DNA of 64,000 bases from Neobacillus novalis NBRC 102450 (lineage in GTDB: Bacteria > Bacillota > Bacilli > Bacillales > Cytobacillaceae). Made by a program: the position numbers and the translations under genes. Where the stretch lies: the NCBI RefSeq assembly GCF_001591805.1, contig NZ_BCVP01000024.1, forward strand, positions 58,601 to 122,600, in the 5' to 3' direction. The notes under the pieces were generated by a model that had not been told where the DNA came from, did no database searches, and was given only the letters and a program-made list of their open reading frames with translations. Below, in pieces: positions 24,337 to 33,234 of this stretch (its first letter is position 1; each line of letters opens with the position of its first letter).

Positions 24337-27300
24337 TTGAAGGGTTTAGTTAATTTTGTTTTAAGGAATAAACTAGCAGTCTGGCTGCTTACGATTATCA
24401 TAACGGCATCTGGTATTTATTCAGGGACACGAATGAATATGGAGACGATACCGAATATCTCGATTCCTTACTTAATGGTCATGGATGTCTATCCTGGAGC
24501 AACTCCTAAGAAGGTAATGGAAGATGTGTCCATGCCGATAGAAAAAGCGGTTGAAAACCTTGAACACGTAAAAGCCGTTTATTCAAATTCCTATTCTAAC
24601 ATGTCAAGTATTCAAGTGGAATACGAATATGGCATCGATATGGACGAGGCGAAACGGGCCTTACAATCGGCGTTAGATGCCGTGAAATTGCCAGAAGGGG
24701 CACAAGAACCGACAACGACTGCGATTAGTATGAACATGATGCCGGTTGTTGCCTTAAGTGTAAGTAGTTCAAAAGAGGATATCGTTGAACTAACTTCAAC
24801 CGTACAGGAAAGCTTACTTCCAAAGATTGAGAAAATCGAGGGTGTTGCGTCGGCAACGATTACCGGCCAGCATATTGAAGAAGTGGACCTTACGTATAAC
24901 AAAGCCAAATTGGCTGAATTTGGTTTAACGGAAGATAAAGTAAAGCAAATGATTCAAGCAAGTAATCTGTCTGTTTCATTAGGCCTTTACCAGTTTAAAG
25001 AAAGTGAACAAGCAGTCGCCATTGACGGCAAGTTCACAACGGCGGATGAATTAAAGAACATGCTGATTCCTGTCACACCATCAGCTGCTAATCCGTCACC
25101 TTTTGTAAAGCTTGGCGACATCACGGCCATTAATACAGTGGGTAAAGTACAATCGATCTCACGAACAAATGGTAAAGATGCGATTGCGATCCAAATTGTT
25201 AAAGGCCAGCAGGCAAACACGGTTGATGTAGTCAACAAGGTGAAGAAGGTCATCAAGGATGAAAAGACAAAAGTCGATGGCCTTGTCATTGATGTGACCC
25301 TTGACCAAGGGAAACCAATCGAAGAATCCGTGACGACGATGATTGAAAAGGCAGTATTTGGCGGTTTAATTGCCGTTTTAATCATCCTGTTATTCTTGCG
25401 TGACTTTAAATCAACGATTATTTCGATTGTTTCAATCCCAGTGTCAATTTTCATGGCGTTACTGCTGTTACATTGGATGAATATTACTTTAAATATTATG
25501 ACCCTTGGGGCGATTACTGTTGCCATCGGGCGGGTTATCGATGACTCGATTGTCGTTGTTGAAAATATATACCGGCGTCTGCATTTGAAAGAAGAGAAAT
25601 TAAATGGCCGCGCCCTTGTCCGTGAAGCGACGATTGAAATGTTCAAACCGATTATGTCATCAACCTTAGTAACAGTTGCCGTTTTCGCACCATTGATCTT
25701 CGTTGGCGGTATGGTTGGCGAACTGTTCGCACCATTCGCGTTAACAATGGCATTTGCGCTTGGGGCTTCATTACTCGTTGCGATTACCATCGTTCCGGCC
25801 CTATCTCACTTCTTATTTAAGAAAAAATTATATGGTGTGAAAACAGCCAAGAGCCATAAAGAAGTCGGTGAAATGGCGAAATGGTATAAATGGTTCCTAG
25901 AAAAGACCCTTAACCATAAAGTAATAGCCTCCATCCTTGCGATTGTTTTACTGGCTGGCAGTTTGGCGTTAACGCCGCTAATTGGTTTTAGTTTCATGGG
26001 CAGTGAAGAGGATAAAGTGATGTACTTAACGTACACACCAAAAGCTGGCGAGCTTCCAGAAGATACATTGGCCAACGTTAAAGTGGTCGAAGAGAAGATG
26101 CTAAAGCGTGATGATGTCAATATCGTTCAAGTATCTGTCACGAAGGCTGGCGATACGACTGCTGCCATGATGGGCGGCGGCGGTTCAGGCGGTGCTTTAA
26201 TGTATCTTATTTTTGACCCGGAAACAAAGAATTTCCCAGATGTGAAAGAAAAAATTGAAAAATACGTCACTAATATTGGTCAAACTGGTAAATGGAAGAG
26301 CCAGGCCTTTGGTTCGATGGGCGGCGCTACCAATGAAGTTAGTTACACCTTCTACAGTGAAGATTTAAACAAACTAAATAAATCGGTCAAACAAGTAGAA
26401 AAGGTGATGAAACAACAAAGCGACTTGAAAGGCGTGACGACAAGTGCCGAGGATGCGTATGTGGAGTACACATTCAGAGTTGCTCAAGATGAATTGTTGA
26501 AGGTTGGTTTAACAGCAGGTCAGTTAGTCATGTTGTTAAGCCCGCAAAAAACACAAGATGTGTTAACGACGGTTGAAAAGGACGGTAACTCCTTAGATGT
26601 CATCGTTCAGCAGGAACAAGCTGCACAACCGGAATCAATCGATGATCTTTTAGCAAAACAAATCCCGACAGCACTTGGTACGACAATGCCTTTATCTGAG
26701 CTTGTCACCGTGAAGAAAGGGACAACGCTAAATACACTTGCACGCAGTAAAGGTGAATACTACGCAACCGTTTCTGGAAAAATTAAAGGTGCTGATATTT
26801 CAAAAGTAACCGCTAAAGTTGGGAAAGAAGTGGATAACTTAGATTTACCAAAAGGTGTGACCGTTGGCGTTGCCGGGGTACAGGCAGATATGTCTGACAC
26901 CTTTACACAGCTTGGTATCGCTATGGCAGCGGCTGTTGCCATCGTGTACTTTATCCTTGTTGTCACATTCCGAGAAGGAGTCGCACCATTTTCGGTCCTA
27001 TTCTCGTTACCATTTGCCGTCATTGGTTCATTTGTTGGCTTATTAATTGCAGGTGAAACGATCTCGGTCTCCGTCATGATGGGGCTATTAATGTTAATCG
27101 GTATCGTCGTCACGAACGCCATTGTTCTCGTCGACCGAATTATTCATATGGAACGGGATGGCATGAAAATGCGTGAAGCCATTCTCGAAGCTGGGGCAAC
27201 CCGTCTTCGTCCAATCCTAATGACAGCCATCGCCACAATCGGGGCGTTAATCCCATTAGCACTAGGCGCAGGCGGCGGAGGCGGTTTAATCTCGAAAGGC

Positions 27301-27426
27301 CTTGCCATCACTGTAATCGGCGGTCTAACCAGCTCAACACTATTAACATTAATCGTAGTACCAATTGTCTACGAAATACTATCCAAACTATTCAAGAAAA
27401 ACCGTAAAGAAATAGAAGAAAACTAA
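24337..27426 (+). CDS. swrC: RND family efflux permease (SwrC/YerP-like)
   Basis: A 1029-aa inner membrane pump of the HAE/AcrB superfamily. N-terminal helix, large extracellular loops (about residues 35-330 and 560-840) and twelve helices in total. NIMTLGAITVAIGRVIDDSIVVVENIYR carries the proton-relay Asp pair at the normal place in helix 4 (here GRVIDDSIVVVEN). Near the end are LRPILMTAIATIGALIPLAL and a Gly-rich loop GAGGGGGLI. In B. subtilis the relative exports surfactin and other amphiphiles. TTG start with a GGGTGGGTG ribosome site. Likely repressed by the divergent TetR protein. Confidence 0.92.
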   Translation: MKGLVNFVLRNKLAVWLLTIIITASGIYSGTRMNMETIPNISIPYLMVMDVYPGATPKKVMEDVSMPIEKAVENLEHVKAVYSNSYSNMSSIQVEYEYGIDMDEAKRALQSALDAVKLPEGAQEPTTTAISMNMMPVVALSVSSSKEDIVELTSTVQESLLPKIEKIEGVASATITGQHIEEVDLTYNKAKLAEFGLTEDKVKQMIQASNLSVSLGLYQFKESEQAVAIDGKFTTADELKNMLIPVTPSAANPSPFVKLGDITAINTVGKVQSISRTNGKDAIAIQIVKGQQANTVDVVNKVKKVIKDEKTKVDGLVIDVTLDQGKPIEESVTTMIEKAVFGGLIAVLIILLFLRDFKSTIISIVSIPVSIFMALLLLHWMNITLNIMTLGAITVAIGRVIDDSIVVVENIYRRLHLKEEKLNGRALVREATIEMFKPIMSSTLVTVAVFAPLIFVGGMVGELFAPFALTMAFALGASLLVAITIVPALSHFLFKKKLYGVKTAKSHKEVGEMAKWYKWFLEKTLNHKVIASILAIVLLAGSLALTPLIGFSFMGSEEDKVMYLTYTPKAGELPEDTLANVKVVEEKMLKRDDVNIVQVSVTKAGDTTAAMMGGGGSGGALMYLIFDPETKNFPDVKEKIEKYVTNIGQTGKWKSQAFGSMGGATNEVSYTFYSEDLNKLNKSVKQVEKVMKQQSDLKGVTTSAEDAYVEYTFRVAQDELLKVGLTAGQLVMLLSPQKTQDVLTTVEKDGNSLDVIVQQEQAAQPESIDDLLAKQIPTALGTTMPLSELVTVKKGTTLNTLARSKGEYYATVSGKIKGADISKVTAKVGKEVDNLDLPKGVTVGVAGVQADMSDTFTQLGIAMAAAVAIVYFILVVTFREGVAPFSVLFSLPFAVIGSFVGLLIAGETISVSVMMGLLMLIGIVVTNAIVLVDRIIHMERDGMKMREAILEAGATRLRPILMTAIATIGALIPLALGAGGGGGLISKGLAITVIGGLTSSTLLTLIVVPIVYEILSKLFKKNRKEIEEN

Positions 27427-27466
27427 GGGACAGGGGGGACAGGCACCTTGTCCCTCCTTTATTTTC
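27427..27466 (+). terminator. Terminator of the RND gene, CAGGCACC-type element
   Basis: AGGGACA and TGTCCCT pair around an interior containing GGGACAGGCACC, followed by CCTTTATTTT. It belongs to the dispersed CAGGCACC group seen elsewhere in the window. Confidence 0.6.
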
Positions 27467-27580
27467 CTGGGACAGTGAGCCTGCTCCATCTAATCTGACT
27501 TTGAATTCCAAATCCGACTATAGCCAATCCCTCTGTAGTATAATAATGAGATAAATAAGAGCTAACAGGAGTAGAGGCCA

Positions 27581-28849
27581 TTGGAAAAGCAGAATAGCAG
27601 CTATAGATGGGTCGTTTTGGCCGTAGTTTTTTTTACTTACTTTTTAATCGTCAGTCAACGAACGGCTCCGGGACTGATTTCCGATCAATTGATGAAAGAA
27701 TTCCATGTGACAGCATCGGTGATTGGGCTGCTGACGAGTATTCAATTCTTGGCTTATGCAGGTTTGCAAATTCCAATTGGAATCTTGTCTGACCGCTATG
27801 GTCCTAATCTTTTTCTGGTCTTTGGGGCACTGCTGAATGGTTTGGGTGCGCTAGTCTATAGTCTTGCAGGAAATGAAGCGTGTCTTCTTCTTGCTAGATT
27901 ATTGGCAGGAATGGGGGATGCGGCCATTTGGGTCAACCTGGTGATCATCTTAAGCCAATGGTTTAAAGTGAAGGAATTTATCGGCTTACTCGGCCTTGCA
28001 GGTATGGCTGGCAGTTTTGGTTTCTTAATGGCGACTGTTCCATTTTCTGCATGGATTTCTTTATCAGGCTGGAGACCGCCATTTTTTATCACAGGAATTA
28101 TTCTATGTTTGAACGCCGTTCTCCTTTATATTGTCCTTGTAAAAAAACCAAAGCAGTTATTCCATGACGATTCTATCAAGGTTAAAAAGGAGAAAAGGCG
28201 GGAAAATACGCTGATTCTGTTACGGCGGATCTTTTCCACCCGCCAGGCATGGGCTACCTTTCTCTGTCACTTTGGTCTTGTTGGCTCGTATGTTGGCTTT
28301 ATCGGTTCATGGGCCGTTCCTTATGGGATGCATGTTTATGAAATGAGCCGTTCTGCTGCGAGTCAGTTGATTATGGTTGGACTGATTGGGGCCATCATTG
28401 GTGCACCGCTGACAAGCTGGATTTCCAGCCGGTTAGCAACTATCAAACGGCCCTATGTTGTCGTTCATTTTATTGTACTTCTATGTTGGATTGCCTTTGT
28501 TTTATTTAACGGCAGGCCGCCCTTCTTCATGCTTGTTATGCTATTCTTCATTATTGGGTATGGAAATGGAGCAAGTGCCTTGACCTTCGCGGTTGTTCGC
28601 CAATATTTTCCGATGAAAGAGGTCGGTGTGATCTCAGGATTTGCGAATACAGGAGGATTTTTAAGTGCAGTTCTATTACCCATCATTTTTGGGAAAGTAT
28701 TAGACCATTTCCATTCTTCGGCGAGTAGTGTTGGCTACCACTATGGGTTTATTATCCCCGTCCTATTCTCGCTGCTTGGTTTGATGGGCGGACTTCTTAT
28801 TAAAGAACAGCGTAAGGAAGAAAAGCAGCCACGCGAATCAACTGTATAA
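27581..28849 (+). CDS. MFS transporter
   Basis: A 422-aa, 12-helix major facilitator. The loop 2-3 motif GILSDRYGPNLF is the family signature A (G-x-x-x-D-R-x-G), and the basic middle loop KVKKEKRRENTL separates the two halves. TTG start with AGGAG upstream. This resembles anion or sugar-acid style MFS proteins with the RTAPGLISDQLM opening, but the substrate is not clear. Monocistronic, with a terminator after it. Confidence 0.82.
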   Translation: MEKQNSSYRWVVLAVVFFTYFLIVSQRTAPGLISDQLMKEFHVTASVIGLLTSIQFLAYAGLQIPIGILSDRYGPNLFLVFGALLNGLGALVYSLAGNEACLLLARLLAGMGDAAIWVNLVIILSQWFKVKEFIGLLGLAGMAGSFGFLMATVPFSAWISLSGWRPPFFITGIILCLNAVLLYIVLVKKPKQLFHDDSIKVKKEKRRENTLILLRRIFSTRQAWATFLCHFGLVGSYVGFIGSWAVPYGMHVYEMSRSAASQLIMVGLIGAIIGAPLTSWISSRLATIKRPYVVVHFIVLLCWIAFVLFNGRPPFFMLVMLFFIIGYGNGASALTFAVVRQYFPMKEVGVISGFANTGGFLSAVLLPIIFGKVLDHFHSSASSVGYHYGFIIPVLFSLLGLMGGLLIKEQRKEEKQPRESTV

Positions 28850-28860
28850 TTTTAAAAAAA

Positions 28861-28888
28861 GGCTCTGTTAATGCTCATTAACAGAGCC
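28861..28888 (-). terminator. Terminator of the pseudouridine synthase gene
   Basis: GGCTCTGTTAATG / CATTAACAGAGCC, a perfect 13-bp stem with a 2-nt centre. On the minus strand it is followed by TTTTTTT. Confidence 0.75.
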
Positions 28889-28896
28889 AAAAAAAG

Positions 28897-28944
28897 AGGA
28901 TGAACCCAAACGAATGTCTTTGTTTAGGTTCATCCTTTATTTTT
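28897..28944 (+). terminator. Terminator of the MFS gene
   Basis: AGGATGAACC / GGTTCATCCT, followed by TTATTTTTTT on the plus strand; it extends into the intergenic end of the pseudouridine synthase gene. Confidence 0.7.
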
Positions 28945-29652
28945 TTACAACCCCTTAGGCTGATAGTTTAGCTCTTCAAATAATTGATTGCGTTCCCTTT
29001 TTGATAAATCTCTCCACTGGCCGATTGGTAAATTGCCCAAATGGATATTCATGATGCGCGTCCGCTGAAGTCTGACAACTCCAAAGCCAAGTGCCGAACA
29101 CATCCGGCGAATTTGGCGATTTAATCCCTGTGTTAACGTGATTTCCAATACATATTTAGAAAGCTGGTTAACTTTGCAGGGCAGCGTTTTTGTATTTAGA
29201 ATTTCAACGCCCTCTGCCATTCGCTTTAAAAATTCAGCCGTAATCGGCCTGTCGACGGTCACAATATATTCTTTTTCATGCTTATATTCGGCTCGAAGTA
29301 TTTCGTTGACAATATCGCCATCGTTCGTAAGCAGGATCAACCCATCGGAATCTTTATCCAAGCGGCCGATATGGAAAATTCGTAATGGATGGTTGACGAA
29401 ATCAACAATATTCCCCTTCACATGCCGTTCTGTTGTACTAGTAATCCCGGCGGGTTTATTTAAAGCGATATAGACATAATTCATTGAAACACTAATGGCA
29501 TTGCCATCAATCCGGACATCATCTCCCGGTTCAACTTGGCTGCCGATTTCGGCGGCCTTGCCGTTGATCGTGACTCTCCCCTCACTAATTAATTTATCTG
29601 CCCCTCTTCTGGAGGCCTTACCAGACTCGCTAATAAATTTATTGATACGCAT
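28945..29652 (-). CDS. rluF: RluF/RsuA-family pseudouridine synthase
   Basis: A 235-aa RNA-modifying enzyme. The N-terminal S4 domain is MRINKFISESGKASRRGADK with GRVTINGK; the catalytic domain has IGRLDKDSDGLILLTNDG with the catalytic Asp, and LNRQIRRMCSALGF near the end. The QIRRM motif and length match the RluF/RluB/RsuA group, and RluF (23S rRNA U2604) is the best guess. Exact target uncertain. SD AAGGTG upstream. Confidence 0.88.
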   Translation of the reverse strand: MRINKFISESGKASRRGADKLISEGRVTINGKAAEIGSQVEPGDDVRIDGNAISVSMNYVYIALNKPAGITSTTERHVKGNIVDFVNHPLRIFHIGRLDKDSDGLILLTNDGDIVNEILRAEYKHEKEYIVTVDRPITAEFLKRMAEGVEILNTKTLPCKVNQLSKYVLEITLTQGLNRQIRRMCSALGFGVVRLQRTRIMNIHLGNLPIGQWRDLSKRERNQLFEELNYQPKGL

Positions 29653-29903
29653 ATTGAAACCACACCTTAAGCGGATAATTTTAGTCTAAGAATACCCAAC
29701 TGTCAGCTTATTTTCAAGTTCATGGGTGTCAGGCACCATTTTCCTATTTTTGCCTAATGGATAAGGATGTCGAAGAAAAAAGTGGCAATTATTCTTTTTT
29801 TCTATTAAAATCAAAAAATATTACAATTCTTTCTCCAAATTGTGACAAAATTCTTCTGTGTGTCATGTTATTGTAATATAAACTACATAATAGGGAGATT
29901 GAT

Positions 29904-31643
29904 ATGAAAAAAATATCGGTAATTTTTGTTTTGCTGTTTAGTATCTTTTTCTTTACCACTCAAACAGATGCGGCAGGCAGTTCGCAATTGCTTATTATTA
30001 ACAAAAAGATTAACACACTCGCCTATTATGATGGCGGGAAGTTAGTCAAAACCTTTAAGGTGGCAACAGGTAGATCAAGGGATTTAACCCCGGAAGGTAA
30101 TTTTAGGATTGTAACTAAGATTGTCAATCGTCCGTATTACAAGGAGAATATTCCAGGCGGCGACCCGCGAAACCCGTTAGGCAACCGCTGGATGGGGTTA
30201 GAAGCAATGGGTACGTATGGTACAACATATGCCATCCATGGAAATGCAAATGAGAGTTCAATAGGCAAGTATGTCAGTTCCGGCTGTGTACGGATGCATA
30301 ATGAAGAGGTCCGTTGGCTGTATGACAAAATACAGCTGTATACACCAGTAATTATCACCTATAGTGATAGCAGCTTCGATTCCATTGCTAAAGCAAATGG
30401 ATATTCTGTCAGCACGAATGGCTGGGTCCTAGCAAATGGTAATTGGTATTTTTATAGTAATGGTGTTGCACAAAAGGGCTGGCTTTCTCAAGGGGGAACT
30501 TGGTATTTCTTAGATAACTCCGGTGTGATGAAGACCGGCTGGGTATTAAATAATGGCAAGTGGTATTTCCTCGAAAAAAGCGGCGCCATGAAAACCGGTT
30601 GGTTGTTAAATGGCGGCAAGTGGTATTTCCTCGAAAAGTCCGGGGCCATGAAAACGGGCTGGTTATCAAGCAGCGGTAAGTGGTTCTATTTAGAAAAGTC
30701 TGGAGCAATGAAGACCGGCTGGCTAAAAACCGGCAATGAATGGTACTATCTCGATGCGAGCGGTGCCATGAGAACGGGCTGGACTTCCCTTAATGGCAAG
30801 TGGTACTACCTAGAATCCAGCGGAGCCATGAAAACCGGCTGGCTCGATAAAGCCGGGAAGAAGTATTTCCTTACTGGCAGCGGTGCCATGGCAACCGGCT
30901 GGTTAGAAATTGACGGGAAATGGTATTATCTCTATACAAGTGGAGAAATGGCGGCAAAAACAACAATTAACGGGTATATTTTAGGCGAAGATGGTGTCTG
31001 GGTTCAGGTTGAGTATGTTGCCTTAGGTGATTCCTTGGCAGCGGGTATGACTCCATTGGGTGTAGATAGAATTCCGGTAAACGGTGTAGATTTAGATTGG
31101 GGTTATCCTAATTATATTGCCGAAAATTTCAAAAAATCCTACCAGTTACTTGATTTTGTAAACTATGGTGTTTCAGGATTTACAACTGCTGATCTAATGG
31201 CCCAATTAAATAAAGCAGAAGTTCAAAAGGAAATCAAAAAAGCGACCCATCTTACCCTTGATATCGGTGCCAATGATTTTCTTCCTGTTCTTCAAACAAA
31301 TCCTGCTCAAGCACCAGCGGTAATTGGAACAATAGCAGCAAATTTAAACACCATCTTGGGTAAAATTGATCAACTGAATCCGAAGGTAAAGGTATATGTT
31401 ATGGGCTATTACAACCCATTGCCATATTATCCGCAAGAACAGCAAGAACAGATATTGCAATTAATGCAAGGATTAAATGGGCAAATTCAAGCACAGGCTA
31501 TCCAGCACGGCGACACTTTTGTCCCAACTGATATCCTGATTGCAAGCAAATATAAAGAATACCTGCCAAATCCACAGGATATCCACCTTAGCTTAACTGG
31601 ATATCAAGCAGTAGCCGGTGAGTTCTGGAAGGTCATGCAGTAG
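29904..31643 (+). CDS. Three-domain wall enzyme: L,D-transpeptidase + choline-binding-type repeats + SGNH hydrolase
   Basis: A 579-aa secreted protein. Signal peptide (about residues 1-24). A YkuD domain (about 28-153) has AIHGNANESSIG and the catalytic cysteine in VSSGCVRMHN. About nine 20-residue CW_binding_1-like repeats follow (about 172-365; unit like TGWLLNGGKWYFLEKSGAMK). A complete SGNH esterase (about 370-579) has block I ALGDSLAAG, block II NYGVSGF, block III DIGANDFL and block V DIHLSLTGY. It could cross-link peptidoglycan, bind wall polymer and remove an acyl or acetyl group. This combination in one chain is unusual. SD GGGAGA before the ATG. Confidence 0.88.
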   Translation: MKKISVIFVLLFSIFFFTTQTDAAGSSQLLIINKKINTLAYYDGGKLVKTFKVATGRSRDLTPEGNFRIVTKIVNRPYYKENIPGGDPRNPLGNRWMGLEAMGTYGTTYAIHGNANESSIGKYVSSGCVRMHNEEVRWLYDKIQLYTPVIITYSDSSFDSIAKANGYSVSTNGWVLANGNWYFYSNGVAQKGWLSQGGTWYFLDNSGVMKTGWVLNNGKWYFLEKSGAMKTGWLLNGGKWYFLEKSGAMKTGWLSSSGKWFYLEKSGAMKTGWLKTGNEWYYLDASGAMRTGWTSLNGKWYYLESSGAMKTGWLDKAGKKYFLTGSGAMATGWLEIDGKWYYLYTSGEMAAKTTINGYILGEDGVWVQVEYVALGDSLAAGMTPLGVDRIPVNGVDLDWGYPNYIAENFKKSYQLLDFVNYGVSGFTTADLMAQLNKAEVQKEIKKATHLTLDIGANDFLPVLQTNPAQAPAVIGTIAANLNTILGKIDQLNPKVKVYVMGYYNPLPYYPQEQQEQILQLMQGLNGQIQAQAIQHGDTFVPTDILIASKYKEYLPNPQDIHLSLTGYQAVAGEFWKVMQ

Positions 31644-31688
31644 ATGGTGTAAGAAATCATTTGGAATTTAACAGTCTAATATTTTTCG

Positions 31689-31712
31689 AAGGCACCCATT
31701 ATAGGGTGCCTT
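31689..31712 (+). terminator. Terminator of the three-domain wall enzyme gene
   Basis: AAGGCACCC / GGGTGCCTT with a 6-nt loop, then TATTTTTGTTTTT. Confidence 0.85.
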
Positions 31713-31764
31713 ATTTTTGTTTTTATTAGGGGTAGGATTGAAATATTTGTAACATTCAGGGCAT

Positions 31765-31932
31765 CGTTTACAAAGATGTAAACTTGTTTACTTTTCGTAT
31801 ACATCTTGTTTACAAATTCGTTTACATGTATACAAATCTGTGTACATCCCCCAATTACGCCATGTATACAATATTGTCAGCAATGTATACAAATATGTTT
31901 ACGTGGCTTTCAATGTTTACAAAATGTTTACT
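31765..31932 (+). repeat. Iteron array: 13 TGTWTACA-like octamers (candidate centromere/operator)
   Basis: Octamers start at 31765, 31777 (reverse), 31785, 31796, 31807, 31819, 31827, 31839, 31863, 31884, 31896, 31914 and 31925. Three are the perfect palindrome TGTATACA (31827, 31863, 31884) and two are TGTTTACA (31807, 31914). The others differ from these forms at one or two ends or one internal base. Centre spacings are mostly 11-12 or about 21-24 nt, near one or two DNA turns. The array ends 134 nt before a ParM-like gene. Plasmid centromeres of ParM systems (parC, parN) have this form and place; the role here is inferred. Confidence 0.7.
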
Positions 31933-32065
31933 TTTTTACACTTGTATTTCGTTTTGGTCCCCCCATTGAAGAATCTATTAATCTACTATAGCCTTAAGAG
32001 GACGGACGAGAGATACATAACTACCTTTACACATAAAACTATTAAATCGGAAGGAATGATTTTTT

Positions 32066-33220
32066 ATGACTAAATCAAGAATTGCTGCAGTCGATGTAGG
32101 CAATGACTCCATCAAGGCTATTTTCGGAGAATTAGAGTATGAATTGAATATTCCTAACATTGTCGCAAGAGACACGGAAGACCGGCCTGTAATCGGTATT
32201 GAAGAGCTGGATACAAAAGAGCCGATGGATGGGATTCATATCAAGGTGCACTCCCCTGCCCTGAAGGAGAATAATCTCATCTATCGTGTTGGAAATTTAG
32301 CAGCTAAAAGTAATAACGCTGCCGAATTAGACCCTGGCAGCAGCAAGTCAGAGGAAGATCAAACGTTAATTATGCTGTTTGCAGCACTGGCCTTAGATGC
32401 GGTAAAAGGGGAGTTTCCACGCACAAAGAATGTCATTGATGCCAACTATACGCTGGGAACGGGCCTTCCGTTAAGGGAAGTAAAGGAAGGCAAGGACGCC
32501 GGCTACCGCTCCAAATTAATCGGCTCCGTTCATCAGGTCGAATTTCTCGTCACACCGAAGTATCAGGGATTAAAGGTAAATATTAAATTTACTGAAGTAA
32601 AGGTCTATCCAGAAGGATTTGCCGCCTTTATTAACCTTGTGATGGATAATAACTTAAAAATTATTAATAAAGATTTAATTGATAAGCGGATATTAATTCA
32701 AGATATTGGCGGGCTTTCAACAGATATCGCGGTCATTAAGAATCGCAATGTTGACGATGATAAGGCACAGGGATTTAACTTAGGGGTGTCGGAATCATTG
32801 GAGGCTATTCGTGAAGAAATTAGAACGAAACATGGCGTAGAGCTCGACAGCCGCCGTGATGTCGTTGAAATTATTACACGGAAAAACAACCGTAACCATA
32901 TCATGGTCAAAGGAAGCAGGACGAGTGTTCACGATATTACTGATCGCATCCTTCTTGATTTAGCGAAAAAGGAATACCGTTTATTGCGAAATGTGTGGTC
33001 AAAGAACTCGCAAACGGAAATTTGTTACTTTGTCGGCGGCGGCTCCCATGTTTTAAAGGATTATCTAAAAACATTAAATAACAATTTGGACGGATATAAT
33101 ATTGAATTCTTTGAAGATGATAAGGAAAGTATTTGGATGATGGCCAATGCCTATTATAAGCTAATTACCGACTTTGTTAGAAGAACGGAGAAACAAAAAG
33201 CTGACCCGGTAAAGAGTTAA
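32066..33220 (+). CDS. ParM/StbA-family actin-like ATPase
   Basis: A 384-aa actin-fold protein. Phosphate-1 motif AVDVGNDSIKAIFG (residues 8-21), phosphate-2 motif IQDIGGLSTDIAVI (about 210), adenosine motif FVGGGSHVLKDYL (about 325). In plasmids such proteins polymerise with ATP and push plasmid copies apart through an adaptor bound at a centromere. Here it is preceded by a dense iteron array and followed 14 nt later by a protein with RHH-like units, so all three parts of a segregation cassette seem present. The surroundings look chromosomal. SD GGAAGGA upstream. A structural or cytoskeletal role is the alternative. Confidence 0.85.
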   Translation: MTKSRIAAVDVGNDSIKAIFGELEYELNIPNIVARDTEDRPVIGIEELDTKEPMDGIHIKVHSPALKENNLIYRVGNLAAKSNNAAELDPGSSKSEEDQTLIMLFAALALDAVKGEFPRTKNVIDANYTLGTGLPLREVKEGKDAGYRSKLIGSVHQVEFLVTPKYQGLKVNIKFTEVKVYPEGFAAFINLVMDNNLKIINKDLIDKRILIQDIGGLSTDIAVIKNRNVDDDKAQGFNLGVSESLEAIREEIRTKHGVELDSRRDVVEIITRKNNRNHIMVKGSRTSVHDITDRILLDLAKKEYRLLRNVWSKNSQTEICYFVGGGSHVLKDYLKTLNNNLDGYNIEFFEDDKESIWMMANAYYKLITDFVRRTEKQKADPVKS

Positions 33221-33234
33221 ATTAGGGTGATCCG

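Noticed and set aside
24987..25790. 267-aa antisense frame inside the RND pump gene
   Set aside because: Shadow of a well-conserved gene on the other strand; low-complexity Ser/Thr/Ile composition and no ribosome site.
29904..31643. CRISPR-like periodic DNA (about 60-nt units) in the wall enzyme gene, also at 50000-50580
   Set aside because: The repeats are in frame and code for wall-binding protein repeats; there are no unique spacers between conserved DNA repeats.
31784..32073. Cys/Tyr-rich frames through the octamer array
   Set aside because: Their residues simply spell the repeated TGTWTACA DNA; several overlapping frames are open and none has an SD.
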